In this document: piece by piece, positions 7,905 to 15,938 of the stretch | Numbering within the stretch: the stretch's first letter is position 1 | Layout of the letters: each line of letters opens with the position of its first letter | From: JAVBQG01 sp031549185 | GTDB taxonomy: Bacteria; Synergistota; Synergistia; Synergistales; Synergistaceae | DNA length: 19,596 bases | Assembly (NCBI GenBank): GCA_031549185.1 | Contig: JAVBQG010000021.1 | Span: forward strand, 1-19,596 | Direction of reading: 5' to 3' | Notes under the pieces: generated by a model | Databases searched by the model: none | Told to the model about the DNA's origin: nothing | What the model saw: the letters and a program-made list of their open reading frames with translations, nothing else | Translations under genes and position numbers: made by a program

Positions 7905-8353
7905 CATGCGGCGCGTCCTCGAGCAGGCAACCGGCCTACACATGGGCTTCCTCGCGCTGATCGACGAGGACACCGCGGCCTTCAGCGCCTATTTGGCTGC
8001 GCGGAAGTTGCCGAAGGAGACCGACGCCGAAAATGCCGCGCGCGCCGAAGCCACCGAACGGGCGAACCAGGACGCGACGGATGTACCCCTGCGGACGCTG
8101 GAGGCATGCGTCCCCCGGCCGGGCTCGCGAAAGAAGCGACGGCCTTCGGCAACCCCAGCGCCCTGAGCGGCGTTGCCGTGGCGGCGCTTCTGACGACCGC
8201 CACGGCAACGCCGCTTACAACGTACGCTTCAACCTCCCCGGCATCAAGGGCGGCAGTTTCGCCGAAACCTGCCGGGCGCGCATGGCATCGGCCCTATCGG
8301 AGGTCGACCGGCTGGCGCGCGGCGCGGAGGAAGCGGAGGAGGAGGCGCTTTAA
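7905..8353 (+). pseudogene. Degenerate fchA copy: 5'-truncated with two frameshifts
   Basis: Three reading frames in succession match fchA. MRRVLEQATGLHMGFLALID to TLEACVP matches the intact protein from about residue 58. GLAKEATAFGNPSALSG then continues in a second frame after loss of one base near 8116. AAYNVRFNLPGIKGGSFAET to the stop continues in a third frame after a 4-base loss near 8206. The first ~57 codons are absent; TAG stands just before the homology. The amino-acid differences from fchA indicate an old duplication or an independently acquired copy. The 3' 60 bases overlap, antisense, the end of the surface-protein gene. It cannot make an active cyclodeaminase. Confidence 0.92.
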
Positions 8354-11300
8354 ACGGCCCGGCCCGAATACGGCCACGGCCGCGAAGAGAAGCGCCGCCC
8401 CGCCGGGCAAAAAGACGTCGCAGCCGCTATGGTGCCCGCGCGTCACAACGCCGCTTCCTTCCGCGACCAGGAAGGTGCGGGCCTCGACAGACAGGTCCTC
8501 GCCGTCAGCGGCATCGGCGATGAGCCTGTAGGCTCCCGCCCATCCCGGAACATAGCGCGCCGTCGCCGTGTCGCCATTCTGCGAGACGAGCAACGTTTCG
8601 ACCGTGCCTCTCGGCGTATCGATCCTCATCGCGGCCTTCGCGGAAGCGCGCGTCAGTTTCATCGTGATCAGAAGCTCATCCCCGACGCGATACGGCGGAG
8701 CGGGCGAAATTGTCAACGATTCGATCAGCTCGGCCCCCGGAATCGCCGGGCGGACGACCAGCCAGACCGAATCCATCGACGACGAACCGTCCGCCTCCGT
8801 CATGATGAACGCCAGCGTGGCGAGCCCCACCCGAACCGGCGCGAACGTAAACGAAAGCGTGCTCCCCGATACCGATACCGGGACGCTCCCGACGAATCCG
8901 TCCGCGTACGTCACGCGCAGCGTGGCGCCGCTCACGGGACGGCTCGTCTCGGCCGTGAAGGCCGTGGACACGCCCAGCGTCGCCCACGGCGGCGTCAGGC
9001 CCGATACCGTCACGCCGTCGCTCCGCCGAACCGCCAGCTCGATGGAGTCGTGCGATATCTCGCCATCCGCCTCGTACATCGTGAACATGAGCGTCACGAT
9101 GCCCGTCCGTATCGGCGTAAACGAAAAAGACAGGGCGTTCCCCCTCGCCGAAACGGGGATATCGGCGGATTCTCCGTTTTGATAGACCGCGCGGAGAATC
9201 GCGCCGCTCACGGGGCGGCTCGCCGTCGCGACGAAGTTCGTGGCCACGTTCACCGTGGCGACCGGAGGATCCAGCCTCAGGATGACGACGTCGCCGCTCT
9301 CCGGATCGGGCGGAGGCATCTCGGAGGGCAGAATGGTGACCGAACCGCCCGCCGAGGCGGGCAAACCGTTCACCGTTGCGAAAACTTCCACCGGATAGCC
9401 GCCCGGGGTGCCCGCCCTGCCGACAAATTCGAGAATCGTCCCGCTGCCGGCGACGGCCGCAACCAGTCCCGATTCGGAATCGATCGACGGAGCCCGGAAA
9501 ATCCCCGTACCGCCCAGGAGCGTCAACGAAAGGATCAGAGGATCCGAGAGGGTCAGGAGATCCCCCTGCCGCACCGTGCGGGACTGCGCGCCAACGGCCA
9601 GAGACGGCAGCACCCTCACCCCGAAGGTCGCGGGCGGGATTCCGGACGTCTTACCGTCCAGCAAATAGGCGAAAGCCGCGGTGGCGTTCCCCGCTGTATT
9701 TCCGTTCGCATACTGCGCATGAAGGCCGGCATCTCCGACGACCGAAAAGCTCATGCCGTTGATTCCGTAAGGGTTGACCGTCAGCTGGCCGCCCAAGGCC
9801 GAGACAAACCCGTCGCCGACGGAGAGAGTCAGCAGCCTTCCAGCATCCTGCCCCACGCCGAAAATCAGCGCGTTCGGAGCGACGCGCACGCGCGGCTGCC
9901 CGTTCGCGTCGAAAAAGTTCGAGAGATGCGGCCGGCTCGTGTCGTAAACCGGATAGAACCAGCTGTTCCCACCTGGGAATCCGGGCGTGGCGGAGATGGA
10001 CCAGCCGGCGAAGCTGGCGGCAGACGCGAAAGCGGGCGCGCCGAGAGAGGACACACCGATGGCGGTGCCCGCGCCGACACCCTTGCCGCCCACCACCGTT
10101 CGATCCGAATTCCAGTAAGAGGAGACGATCGTCTTCGAGTTTCTGCCGGCGACGCCGCCGATGGTCGGCGTCGTCCCCGCTTTTGCCTGAACGTCGGCAT
10201 AGTTGTAGGTGTTTGTCAAGGTCCCGTTGACGTTGTCGCCGACGATACCCCCGACGAATTGGCTGCCGCGGCTGACACTTCCCGTGACCGTCCCCGTGTT
10301 CGCGGAGTTCGTTATTTCCACGACCTGGCCGGAGAAGTTTAGGCCGACGATGCCTCCCAACGCGACACCCGCGTTGTTCGTGGAGGGCCCCCCGTCTATG
10401 GCTCCGTTATTCAGGCAGAACGTGATTTTCGAAGCGTAGGCGTTGCCGATGATCCCACCGGTGAACGACGAGCCGTCGGAATCTCCGCCCGTCACCGCCC
10501 CATTGTTGATGCAAAAGGATATCTCCACCGTCGGGGGGAAACAGCCGCCCGCTATGCCGCCGGTGCTGAGCTCCCTCGCCCCCGACGACGCCAGAAGCAT
10601 GCCACCCGCCACCGTTCCGCTGTTGACGCAGTTGGAGACTTCCCCAAAAGCGCGTCCGACGATGCCGCCGACGAAGTTCCCCGCCCCACCCGAAGTGATG
10701 GTATCGAAAAACCCCGTGACCGACGCCCCGTTGGTCGAAGCGACGATATGCGACGCCTCCCGGCTGTAGCCCACGACGCCGCCGATATAAGCCTGGAAGC
10801 CGCTGCCCTCCGTCAGCGCCGAAGCACCTCCCGATATCGTGCCGTGAACGTCGCAGCTTGCGACGACGCCGCCCTGCATGAGGCCGACAAGTCCTCCGAC
10901 CGCGATCCGGACGGGCGTCCGGTTATCCGCGACGCGAATGTCGACTTCGAGGCTCACCTCTTTGATCCAGCCGCCGCTGACCGATCCGAAGAGCCCCACG
11001 CCGCTCTCCGTGTTGGAGTTGTAACGCAGCCCCCGTATCGCGTGCCCGGCCCCGTGGAAAACGCCGCCGAAACTCTGGCCGCTCACGGGCAACAGGCTTC
11101 CGCTCGAAGTGGCGATCCCGATCGGAACCCACTCGTAATCCGAGAGATCGATGTCGTTTGTCAGGATATAATGCCCGACCCGGTAATCCGCGTTGTCGGG
11201 CCCGCCCGCGTTGACCTTTTCGGCCAGCAGGACGAGCTGTCCCGGCGTCTCGATTCGCCAGGGATCGTCCTCCGTACCGGATCCACCCGCAAACCCGGGC

Positions 11301-11422
11301 TCGGCGCGAGGCAGCCAGACGCCCCCGCCCGAAGCTCCCTCCGCGCCGCTCGTCCAGACGCACATCAAAAAAAAGACCGCCGCGAGCGTCGCCCATCTCC
11401 TCGCAAACAACCTTCCCACCAT
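8294..11422 (-). CDS. Large secreted surface protein: GLUG-type beta-helix, Ig-like repeats, Synergist-CTERM-like tail
   Basis: The 1042-aa protein starts at ATG 11422 on the minus strand, with AAGGGAG upstream; the open frame continues to 11668 but lacks a signal before this point. Residues 1-30 are a signal peptide (MVGRLFARRWATLAAVFFLM). Next come GSGTEDDPWRIETPGQLVLLA, a DIDL-WVPIG block, and at least seven GG[IV][VAI]G...N.G.V.G repeats of about 45-55 aa, typical of GLUG-type right-handed beta-helix adhesins. From about 709 and 804 two ~95-aa Ig-like repeats share SRPVSGA.LR; a third, more diverged, starts near 897. The end has SGCDVFLPGG (Cys1001), a hydrophobic segment and an arginine-rich tail. 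An adhesin or outer-surface role is inferred. Confidence 0.88.
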   Translation of the reverse strand: MVGRLFARRWATLAAVFFLMCVWTSGAEGASGGGVWLPRAEPGFAGGSGTEDDPWRIETPGQLVLLAEKVNAGGPDNADYRVGHYILTNDIDLSDYEWVPIGIATSSGSLLPVSGQSFGGVFHGAGHAIRGLRYNSNTESGVGLFGSVSGGWIKEVSLEVDIRVADNRTPVRIAVGGLVGLMQGGVVASCDVHGTISGGASALTEGSGFQAYIGGVVGYSREASHIVASTNGASVTGFFDTITSGGAGNFVGGIVGRAFGEVSNCVNSGTVAGGMLLASSGARELSTGGIAGGCFPPTVEISFCINNGAVTGGDSDGSSFTGGIIGNAYASKITFCLNNGAIDGGPSTNNAGVALGGIVGLNFSGQVVEITNSANTGTVTGSVSRGSQFVGGIVGDNVNGTLTNTYNYADVQAKAGTTPTIGGVAGRNSKTIVSSYWNSDRTVVGGKGVGAGTAIGVSSLGAPAFASAASFAGWSISATPGFPGGNSWFYPVYDTSRPHLSNFFDANGQPRVRVAPNALIFGVGQDAGRLLTLSVGDGFVSALGGQLTVNPYGINGMSFSVVGDAGLHAQYANGNTAGNATAAFAYLLDGKTSGIPPATFGVRVLPSLAVGAQSRTVRQGDLLTLSDPLILSLTLLGGTGIFRAPSIDSESGLVAAVAGSGTILEFVGRAGTPGGYPVEVFATVNGLPASAGGSVTILPSEMPPPDPESGDVVILRLDPPVATVNVATNFVATASRPVSGAILRAVYQNGESADIPVSARGNALSFSFTPIRTGIVTLMFTMYEADGEISHDSIELAVRRSDGVTVSGLTPPWATLGVSTAFTAETSRPVSGATLRVTYADGFVGSVPVSVSGSTLSFTFAPVRVGLATLAFIMTEADGSSSMDSVWLVVRPAIPGAELIESLTISPAPPYRVGDELLITMKLTRASAKAAMRIDTPRGTVETLLVSQNGDTATARYVPGWAGAYRLIADAADGEDLSVEARTFLVAEGSGVVTRGHHSGCDVFLPGGAALLFAAVAVFGPGRLKRLLLRFLRAARQPVDLR

Positions 11423-11695
11423 TACTGCATCTCCCTTCTCGATCGTTTTTTTATTTTCACCCGACGGCGCAGGCGAAACCCTCACCACCGCGGTTCGCGG
11501 AACAGCCAAAGACGACCGCGGCGAAAATCGACGAGACAACGGCACTGACAAAGACACCCGCGAAAATTCGCGAAAAAGGCTTGGGCTTTTCACTCGGCTG
11601 CTGGGCTGAATTGACTTGCTGGGCTCGAGCGGACCTGGCTCGGCTGTTGGACTCCTAATCAGGCTCATCTTGAATAAAAGTAGGTTATTTACGTT

Positions 11696-11724
11696 AGCAT
11701 CACATGGATTTTATTTTTTGTCAA
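11696..11724 (-). promoter_or_regulatory. Candidate promoter of the surface protein gene
   Basis: On the minus strand a perfect TTGACA (11724-11719) is followed after 17 bp by GATGCT (11701-11696), which is preceded by TGT, giving an extended -10. The -10 hexamer itself is weak (3/6). Transcription would start near 11689. Confidence 0.45.
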
Positions 11725-11804
11725 GCACGAAAACTGCACGAAAAACTGCAATTTATATATTTCACGCGCATCGACAAAAAGACCGGGCGCGGGCGGTTTT
11801 ATTC

Positions 11805-11813
11805 TGTTATGCT
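11805..11813 (+). promoter_or_regulatory. Candidate extended -10 upstream of the amidotransferase-like gene
   Basis: TGTTATGCT fits the extended -10 pattern TGnTATnnT. No good -35 lies at the correct distance. The predicted start, near 11820, leaves a leader of about 35 nt before the ATG at 11856, with GAAAGGA at 11838-11844 as ribosome site. Confidence 0.3.
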
Positions 11814-11855
11814 GTACACACTGGATGAACAATAGACGAAAGGATTGGTGGACGA

Positions 11856-12590
11856 ATGGCAAGCCCTCCGAAAATACCTCTGATCGGCATGACGCCGCTC
11901 TTCGACTCCGCTCTCAAGAACTGCTGGATGCTGAACGAATACACGAACGCGATCGAGGCGAGCGGCGGCATCCCCGTCATCTTCTCCCTTGGCCTCGGCG
12001 GGGAGGCCCTCGCGGCAGCCCTCGAGCGCGTGGACGGGATCCTCTTCCCCGGCGGGCAGGACGTCGGCCCATGGCACTACGGCGAGGAGATGCTGCCCAC
12101 CTGCGGCCCGACGGAACCGGCGCTCGACGACCTGGAGATCGCGATGGCGCGCCGCGCGTTCGAGATGGACCATCCGATCCTCGCAATCTGCCGCGGCATG
12201 CAGATGCTCAACGTCGCCCTCGGCGGCTCGCTCTACCAGGACATCCCCTCGCAGCTCGCCGCCGCCTCCCCGCTTCCGCATGAGCAGAAGAACAGGGTGC
12301 CGGTCGACTACCCGATCCACTCCGTCGCCGTCGTCGGAGGGTCGGCGTTGCACCGCATTGTCGGCAAGGGCAGACTGCAAGTGAACAGCCTCCATCACCA
12401 GAGCGTCAAGAACCCCGCGCCGGCACTGCAGGTCTCGGCGACCGCGCCCGACGGCGTGATCGAGTGCATTGAGAGGAAAACAGACGGCGCCTTCTGCCTC
12501 GGCGTCCAGTGGCACCCGGAGCACCTGTTCAAGCGGGACGAGGACGCGCGTAAAATCTTCGCCGCCTTCATCGAGGCCTGCCGGGGATGA
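11856..12590 (+). CDS. Class I glutamine amidotransferase-fold hydrolase, PuuD/peptidase C26 type
   Basis: A cytoplasmic hydrolase of the family that includes gamma-glutamyl-GABA hydrolase PuuD. The product is 244 aa, close to PuuD length. The nucleophile is C112 in AICRGMQMLNVALGG; H220 and E222 in GVQWHPEHL complete the catalytic triad. NSLHHQSV (178-184) and FPGGQDVGPWHYGE (64-77) are typical of the family. It stands alone: no polyamine or synthetase partner genes are adjacent, so the gamma-glutamyl substrate is unknown and no gene symbol is given. It is divergently oriented from the surface-protein gene and followed by a hairpin and an AT-richer hypothetical gene. Confidence 0.88.
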   Translation: MASPPKIPLIGMTPLFDSALKNCWMLNEYTNAIEASGGIPVIFSLGLGGEALAAALERVDGILFPGGQDVGPWHYGEEMLPTCGPTEPALDDLEIAMARRAFEMDHPILAICRGMQMLNVALGGSLYQDIPSQLAAASPLPHEQKNRVPVDYPIHSVAVVGGSALHRIVGKGRLQVNSLHHQSVKNPAPALQVSATAPDGVIECIERKTDGAFCLGVQWHPEHLFKRDEDARKIFAAFIEACRG

Positions 12591-12617
12591 TACCAAATCA
12601 GTTGTAATATACCAAAA

Positions 12618-12639
12618 GGGAGGCCGTGAGCGACCTCCC
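12618..12639. terminator. Possible terminator hairpin after the amidotransferase-like gene
   Basis: GGGAGG (12618-12623) pairs with CCTCCC (12634-12639), extended inside by CG/CG around a TGAG loop with one C-A mismatch. It lies 28 bp after the stop codon. There is no clear T-run after it, although an A-run precedes it (CCAAAA), so termination strength is uncertain. Confidence 0.4.
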
Positions 12640-12678
12640 AACTGTCAATGACAATAATATTTTGTTGGGGGAATTGTT

Positions 12679-13254
12679 ATGCATTTGATGAAAAAGAGAC
12701 CAATGATATTCGCTTTGGTTGTTGCGTTTCTTCTCGTCAGCACACAATCAATGGCCGTACCTGAGGATCCAAAGGGCGCCTATGGCTTTTTGTGGGGGGA
12801 TTCCTTTAAGATTGCCAGCGAAAAAATAAATAAAATAGGGTGGAAAATCGATAAAGACCGCAAAGATGAATCTCCTCAAAAGATAACCGACATCATGTCT
12901 CCTTCCGAAAAAAGGATCGACTGCAGCGGTCAGGTTGAAAAGTACCCGGCAAAAATCCGACTTCGGTTTTTCAACGATCATCTTTTTTCGATCATCGTCA
13001 ACTATAAAAATGTTAACAAAACCAGGGATGAGCAGTTGGAAAAAAAATTCATTTCAAGATACGGCAATATTCCCAGCAATATGGGTGTGCGAAGATGGGT
13101 CGTCGAAGATACTCAGGTTATTTTCATGAAAGCAGACACACCCAAAGAGCAAGGATTTTATTCATGCCTTTTTCATGATCAGATAAGCGTGCTGAAGAAA
13201 GCCGAAAAGGATTGGCTCGAACATGTTAAAAAAGAGAAAGACAAAAAGAAGTGA
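12679..13254 (+). CDS. Secreted hypothetical protein in AT-richer DNA
   Basis: The 191-aa protein starts at ATG 12679 after GGGGGA at 12667-12672. Residues 1 to about 26 form a clear signal peptide (MHLMKKRPMIFALVVAFLLV, then a short SQSMA cleavage region). The mature part begins with AYGFLWGDSFKIASEKI, like small periplasmic proteins in which an F.WG.S..EV motif opens an alpha-beta domain. Two cysteines remain in the mature chain. The C-terminus is a lysine-rich helix (KKAEKDWLEHVKKEKDKKK). The coding DNA is plainly richer in A and T (AAA, AAT and ATA codons) than its neighbours, which suggests acquisition by transfer. No function is recognised. Confidence 0.8.
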   Translation: MHLMKKRPMIFALVVAFLLVSTQSMAVPEDPKGAYGFLWGDSFKIASEKINKIGWKIDKDRKDESPQKITDIMSPSEKRIDCSGQVEKYPAKIRLRFFNDHLFSIIVNYKNVNKTRDEQLEKKFISRYGNIPSNMGVRRWVVEDTQVIFMKADTPKEQGFYSCLFHDQISVLKKAEKDWLEHVKKEKDKKK

Positions 13255-13260
13255 GCGTGA

Positions 13261-13362
13261 ATGCTGATTGCCAGGTTTCCAATGTGTAAATACAAATACT
13301 GCAATCCATGCAGGCCCAGCTATCCGAAGGTTTTAATTGATGGTATAGTTTTCCTGCCTTAA
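13261..13362 (+). CDS. Doubtful 33-aa cysteine-containing ORF
   Basis: A short frame begins 6 nt after the previous stop and ends at TAA 13362. It contains MCKYKYCNPCRPSYP, with three closely spaced cysteines. The ribosome site is weak. It shares the AT-rich composition of the preceding gene, so it could be a real small protein, the remnant of a longer gene, or chance. Confidence 0.2.
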   Translation: MLIARFPMCKYKYCNPCRPSYPKVLIDGIVFLP

Positions 13363-13391
13363 AAATCTTTTCGCACAAAGAGGTGCGTCGT

Positions 13392-15704
13392 ATGGGAGAG
13401 CGTGGCGGGAGGCGGAAAACGAGGGCGATCGCGAGGGCGTTCGTGCTGTCGCTGTCCTTTTGCTTTGTGCTCTTCTTCGCCGGTGCTTCGTCCGCCGCCG
13501 ACTCGGCTGACCTCTCCCCTCCGCAGGCGCAGGGCGAGGCGGAGGACCTTCGCTACGAGCGCATCATCCGCGAGACCCACGAGCTGACGGGCGGACACTG
13601 GAGCGTCGAGGAAATTCGCAGCCGCATGGCAGAGCTCTCCGAAGAAACCGCCAAGATGGCCTCGCCCGACGTCGCCGACCAGTGGGGCGTCTCCGCCGCC
13701 CAGGCGAGAGGCTATCGCGACGCCGTCAGGCATCTGATCAACCTCTACACCGTCTACATCAGCGTCCTGCAGAACCCGCAGGAGTCGCCGGTCGCATCCA
13801 AGCCGGACGAAGACCTCCCGCCCGATGACCTCTCCATCACACGCTACGACGAGCTGCGCGAGGAGTACGCGCGCCTCGGGAAGCGCTTGGAGGACGGCAA
13901 CTTTGCTCTCAAGACGCGCGCGGGGGAGATCGCCGCGCGGACTGCCGCGTACAAAAAACAGCAGGAACTCGTCGCCTCCCTGGCGAAAAACATGAACAGT
14001 GCGGACGCGCAGGGCTTCCACTACAAGCAGGAACGGCTGCAGGCCGAGGCGGATCTCGTCGCCCTGTCGATCGGCTGCACCCGCATGGAAGTCGAGTTCT
14101 CCTACAGCCGTACGGCCGCGATCACCTATCAGGAGATGAGGGAGCAGCTCCGGGGCGCGCGTGGGCACATCAGCTTCTCGGAGGAGGAGCTCGATAGGGT
14201 CCTCTCCGAAGTCCAGAGGACCATCGCCGCGCGCGAGGCGGAGCTCTCCCGGACGGTCGACGAACTCGGAAAGATTGGCGAGGGGATCGCCCGCGCGATT
14301 CCCCACCCGGAGGAGTACGCATCGCTGGGCCAGGACGTCTCGCAGCAGCGCATCGCTCTCTACAGGAGCGCCGGGGATTCGCCCGCGCGGGCGAAGACCG
14401 CGCTGCTGGTGGCCCGCTATGCCGCCGAGCGCTTCCGCCTGTACGCGCTGTCGACGGAGATCGACACCCTGTCTAACACGACGACGCTCTGGCGCACGCG
14501 CTACAACGTCCTGACGGGCGCCGTATCGGGCGAAGCGTTCTGGAACGCGCGCGCGAACGCGCAGCTTCTCCTGAGCGAGATCGACAAGGACGAACAGTTC
14601 ATCTATCGGAACCTCGAGGACATCCAGTCGAACTACCTCATCGTCGAAGACCTGACGCACAAGGCGAAACCCGAGACGGCCGCGACGCTGCACCGGATCC
14701 TCGACGTCTTCACGGAGATTCAGATGCACATGCACTCCAAGATCGAGATGACCCTTCGCGCCCAGCGCTCGCTCGCCACGGGCGTGGTCGAAGAGTCGAC
14801 GGAGAAAATCGACGGCTTTCGCCTCGCGCAGCGCGTGGCAAAAGTGGGCAGGGATTTCACGCGCACCTACATGAACAGGGTACTCTGGGGCGACGACGAC
14901 TACGAGGTCACGGCCTACGACCTGACGCTGGCGGTCGTGATCTTCGTCATCGGGATTTTCGCCAGCTCGATCCTCTCGCATCTGATCGTCCGAGCGATCT
15001 CCTGGCGGCGCAAGGTCGACCGGACCTTCCTCGTAGCCATACGGCGTATCCTCTTCTACCTGCTCGTCTTCTTCTGCTTCATGCTCGCGCTGGACGTCAT
15101 CAACGTGCCGCTGACCGCCTTCGCCTTCGCCGGCGGAACGCTCGCGCTCGCCATCGGTTTCGGCGCCAAGGATATCTGCAGCAACCAGATCGGCGGCCTT
15201 ATGATCCTCTTCAGCCGCCCGTTCAAACACGGCGACATCATCGAGATCGACGGTACCTCCGGCACCGTGGAGGAGATCGGCATGCGCGCGACGCGGGTGA
15301 TGTCGTTCGACGGCGTAGAAATCATGGTCCCGAACAGCTATTTCATGGAGCACAAGGTCGTCAACTTCACGAAGTCTGGCCCGCGGACGAGACAGCGCTT
15401 CCGCGTGCGCGTCGCCGGCGACTGCGATCCGAAGGAGATCGAGACGATCCTGCTCAAGGAAATCCAGGACTACCGCCACCCCGGCAGACAGCTCGAACCA
15501 TTCGTCGTGCTGGTGGACTTCTCGCTTCGCTCGCTCGACTTCGACATCTACTACTGGATCGACATCAAACGGGACAACTCCCTGCGAATCACAAGCAGAT
15601 TCCGCGAGAACATCCTGCAAAAGTTGCGCGAGCGCGGAATCAGGCTCTACGATCCGCAGGAGTACAGCCTCGCTCCCCCATCAAAAAACATTGACAACGC
15701 CTGA
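13392..15704 (+). CDS. Large MscS-family mechanosensitive channel
   Basis: The 770-aa inner-membrane channel opens under membrane tension to release solutes during hypo-osmotic shock. It starts at ATG 13392, with AAAGAGG at 13377-13383 spaced 8 nt; a GTG nine bases upstream lacks such a site. A signal peptide (about 1-35, RAFVLSLSFCFVLFFAGASSA) leads into some 460 residues rich in E, R, A and Q, which look like periplasmic coiled coils as in MscK-type proteins. Transmembrane segments follow near 509-533 and 545-571, then the pore helix AFAGGTLALAIGFGAKDI near 576-598. The MscS beta domain (FKHGDIIEIDGTSGTVEEIG) and an alpha-beta C-terminus complete it. Confidence 0.92.
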   Translation: MGERGGRRKTRAIARAFVLSLSFCFVLFFAGASSAADSADLSPPQAQGEAEDLRYERIIRETHELTGGHWSVEEIRSRMAELSEETAKMASPDVADQWGVSAAQARGYRDAVRHLINLYTVYISVLQNPQESPVASKPDEDLPPDDLSITRYDELREEYARLGKRLEDGNFALKTRAGEIAARTAAYKKQQELVASLAKNMNSADAQGFHYKQERLQAEADLVALSIGCTRMEVEFSYSRTAAITYQEMREQLRGARGHISFSEEELDRVLSEVQRTIAAREAELSRTVDELGKIGEGIARAIPHPEEYASLGQDVSQQRIALYRSAGDSPARAKTALLVARYAAERFRLYALSTEIDTLSNTTTLWRTRYNVLTGAVSGEAFWNARANAQLLLSEIDKDEQFIYRNLEDIQSNYLIVEDLTHKAKPETAATLHRILDVFTEIQMHMHSKIEMTLRAQRSLATGVVEESTEKIDGFRLAQRVAKVGRDFTRTYMNRVLWGDDDYEVTAYDLTLAVVIFVIGIFASSILSHLIVRAISWRRKVDRTFLVAIRRILFYLLVFFCFMLALDVINVPLTAFAFAGGTLALAIGFGAKDICSNQIGGLMILFSRPFKHGDIIEIDGTSGTVEEIGMRATRVMSFDGVEIMVPNSYFMEHKVVNFTKSGPRTRQRFRVRVAGDCDPKEIETILLKEIQDYRHPGRQLEPFVVLVDFSLRSLDFDIYYWIDIKRDNSLRITSRFRENILQKLRERGIRLYDPQEYSLAPPSKNIDNA

Positions 15705-15726
15705 GCGCTTGGTAGTATTTTAAAGA

Positions 15727-15756
15727 ACGGAGCGTGCGTTGCGCGCTCGAAAACCG
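15727..15756. repeat. Partial copy of the palindromic repeat
   Basis: GGAGCGTGCGTTGCGCGCTC followed by GAAAACCG resembles the right half of copy B (GGACGCGCAATGCGCGCCCCGAAAAACCG). It is 20 bp before the full copy C and probably a decayed half-unit. Confidence 0.4.
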
Positions 15757-15775
15757 ACCTCACCGCCCGACGGCT

Positions 15776-15896
15776 GGGGCTGTGCAATATCGCTGTAGGG
15801 GCGCGCATTGCGCGTCCGCCGGTTCTGGAATAATCCAGCGGTAGAACGGACGGCCGATGGCCGCCCCTACGAAAAACGGCGTTACGGCACAGCCCC
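15776..15896. repeat. Palindromic intergenic repeat, copy C (best preserved)
   Basis: The 121-bp element has perfect outer arms, GGGGCTGTGC (15776-15785) and GCACAGCCCC (15887-15896), and perfect inner arms, GTAGGGGC (15795-15802) and GCCCCTAC (15863-15870). A GCGCGCATTGCGCG block follows the left inner arm, and CTGG-AATAAT-CCAG is at the centre. It is non-coding and sits between mscS and citD. The structure is that of a small non-autonomous element or an RNA hairpin family. Confidence 0.85.
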
Positions 15897-15938
15897 TAGG
15901 GGAAGGGTGAGGTCATCCTGCGAAAGGGGGTGCGCTAC

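Larger units (their letters stand above)
11423..11855. other. Divergent intergenic region with long leader of the surface protein
   Basis: No convincing gene is seen here. On the surface-protein side the leader is about 265 nt. It contains CGCGAA/TTCGCG (11559-11572) and imperfect repeats: TGCTGGGCT at 11599-11607 and again at 11617-11625, and TGTTGGACT at 11645-11653. An AT-rich stretch from about 11670 to 11770 holds the minus-strand promoter candidate; a plus-strand candidate is near 11805. I do not recognise a riboswitch class. Confidence 0.5.

Noticed and set aside
8429..10342. Plus-strand open frame of 637 codons
   Set aside because: Antisense to the surface protein, arginine-rich, with no signal peptide or domain.
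11423..11668. N-terminal extension of the surface protein by 82 residues
   Set aside because: It would bury the signal peptide internally; ATG 11422 has a ribosome site and begins the signal peptide.
11423..11690. Riboswitch in the surface-protein leader (for example cyclic di-GMP class)
   Set aside because: I could not match the conserved core of any class I know; only simple repeats and a short hairpin are visible.
13359..15620. Minus-strand open frame of 753 codons
   Set aside because: Antisense shadow of the MscS gene, whose domains and ribosome site are clear.
15705..15938. tRNA or small RNA gene in the mscS-citD gap
   Set aside because: No cloverleaf or conserved tRNA bases are seen; the gap is explained by the palindromic repeats.
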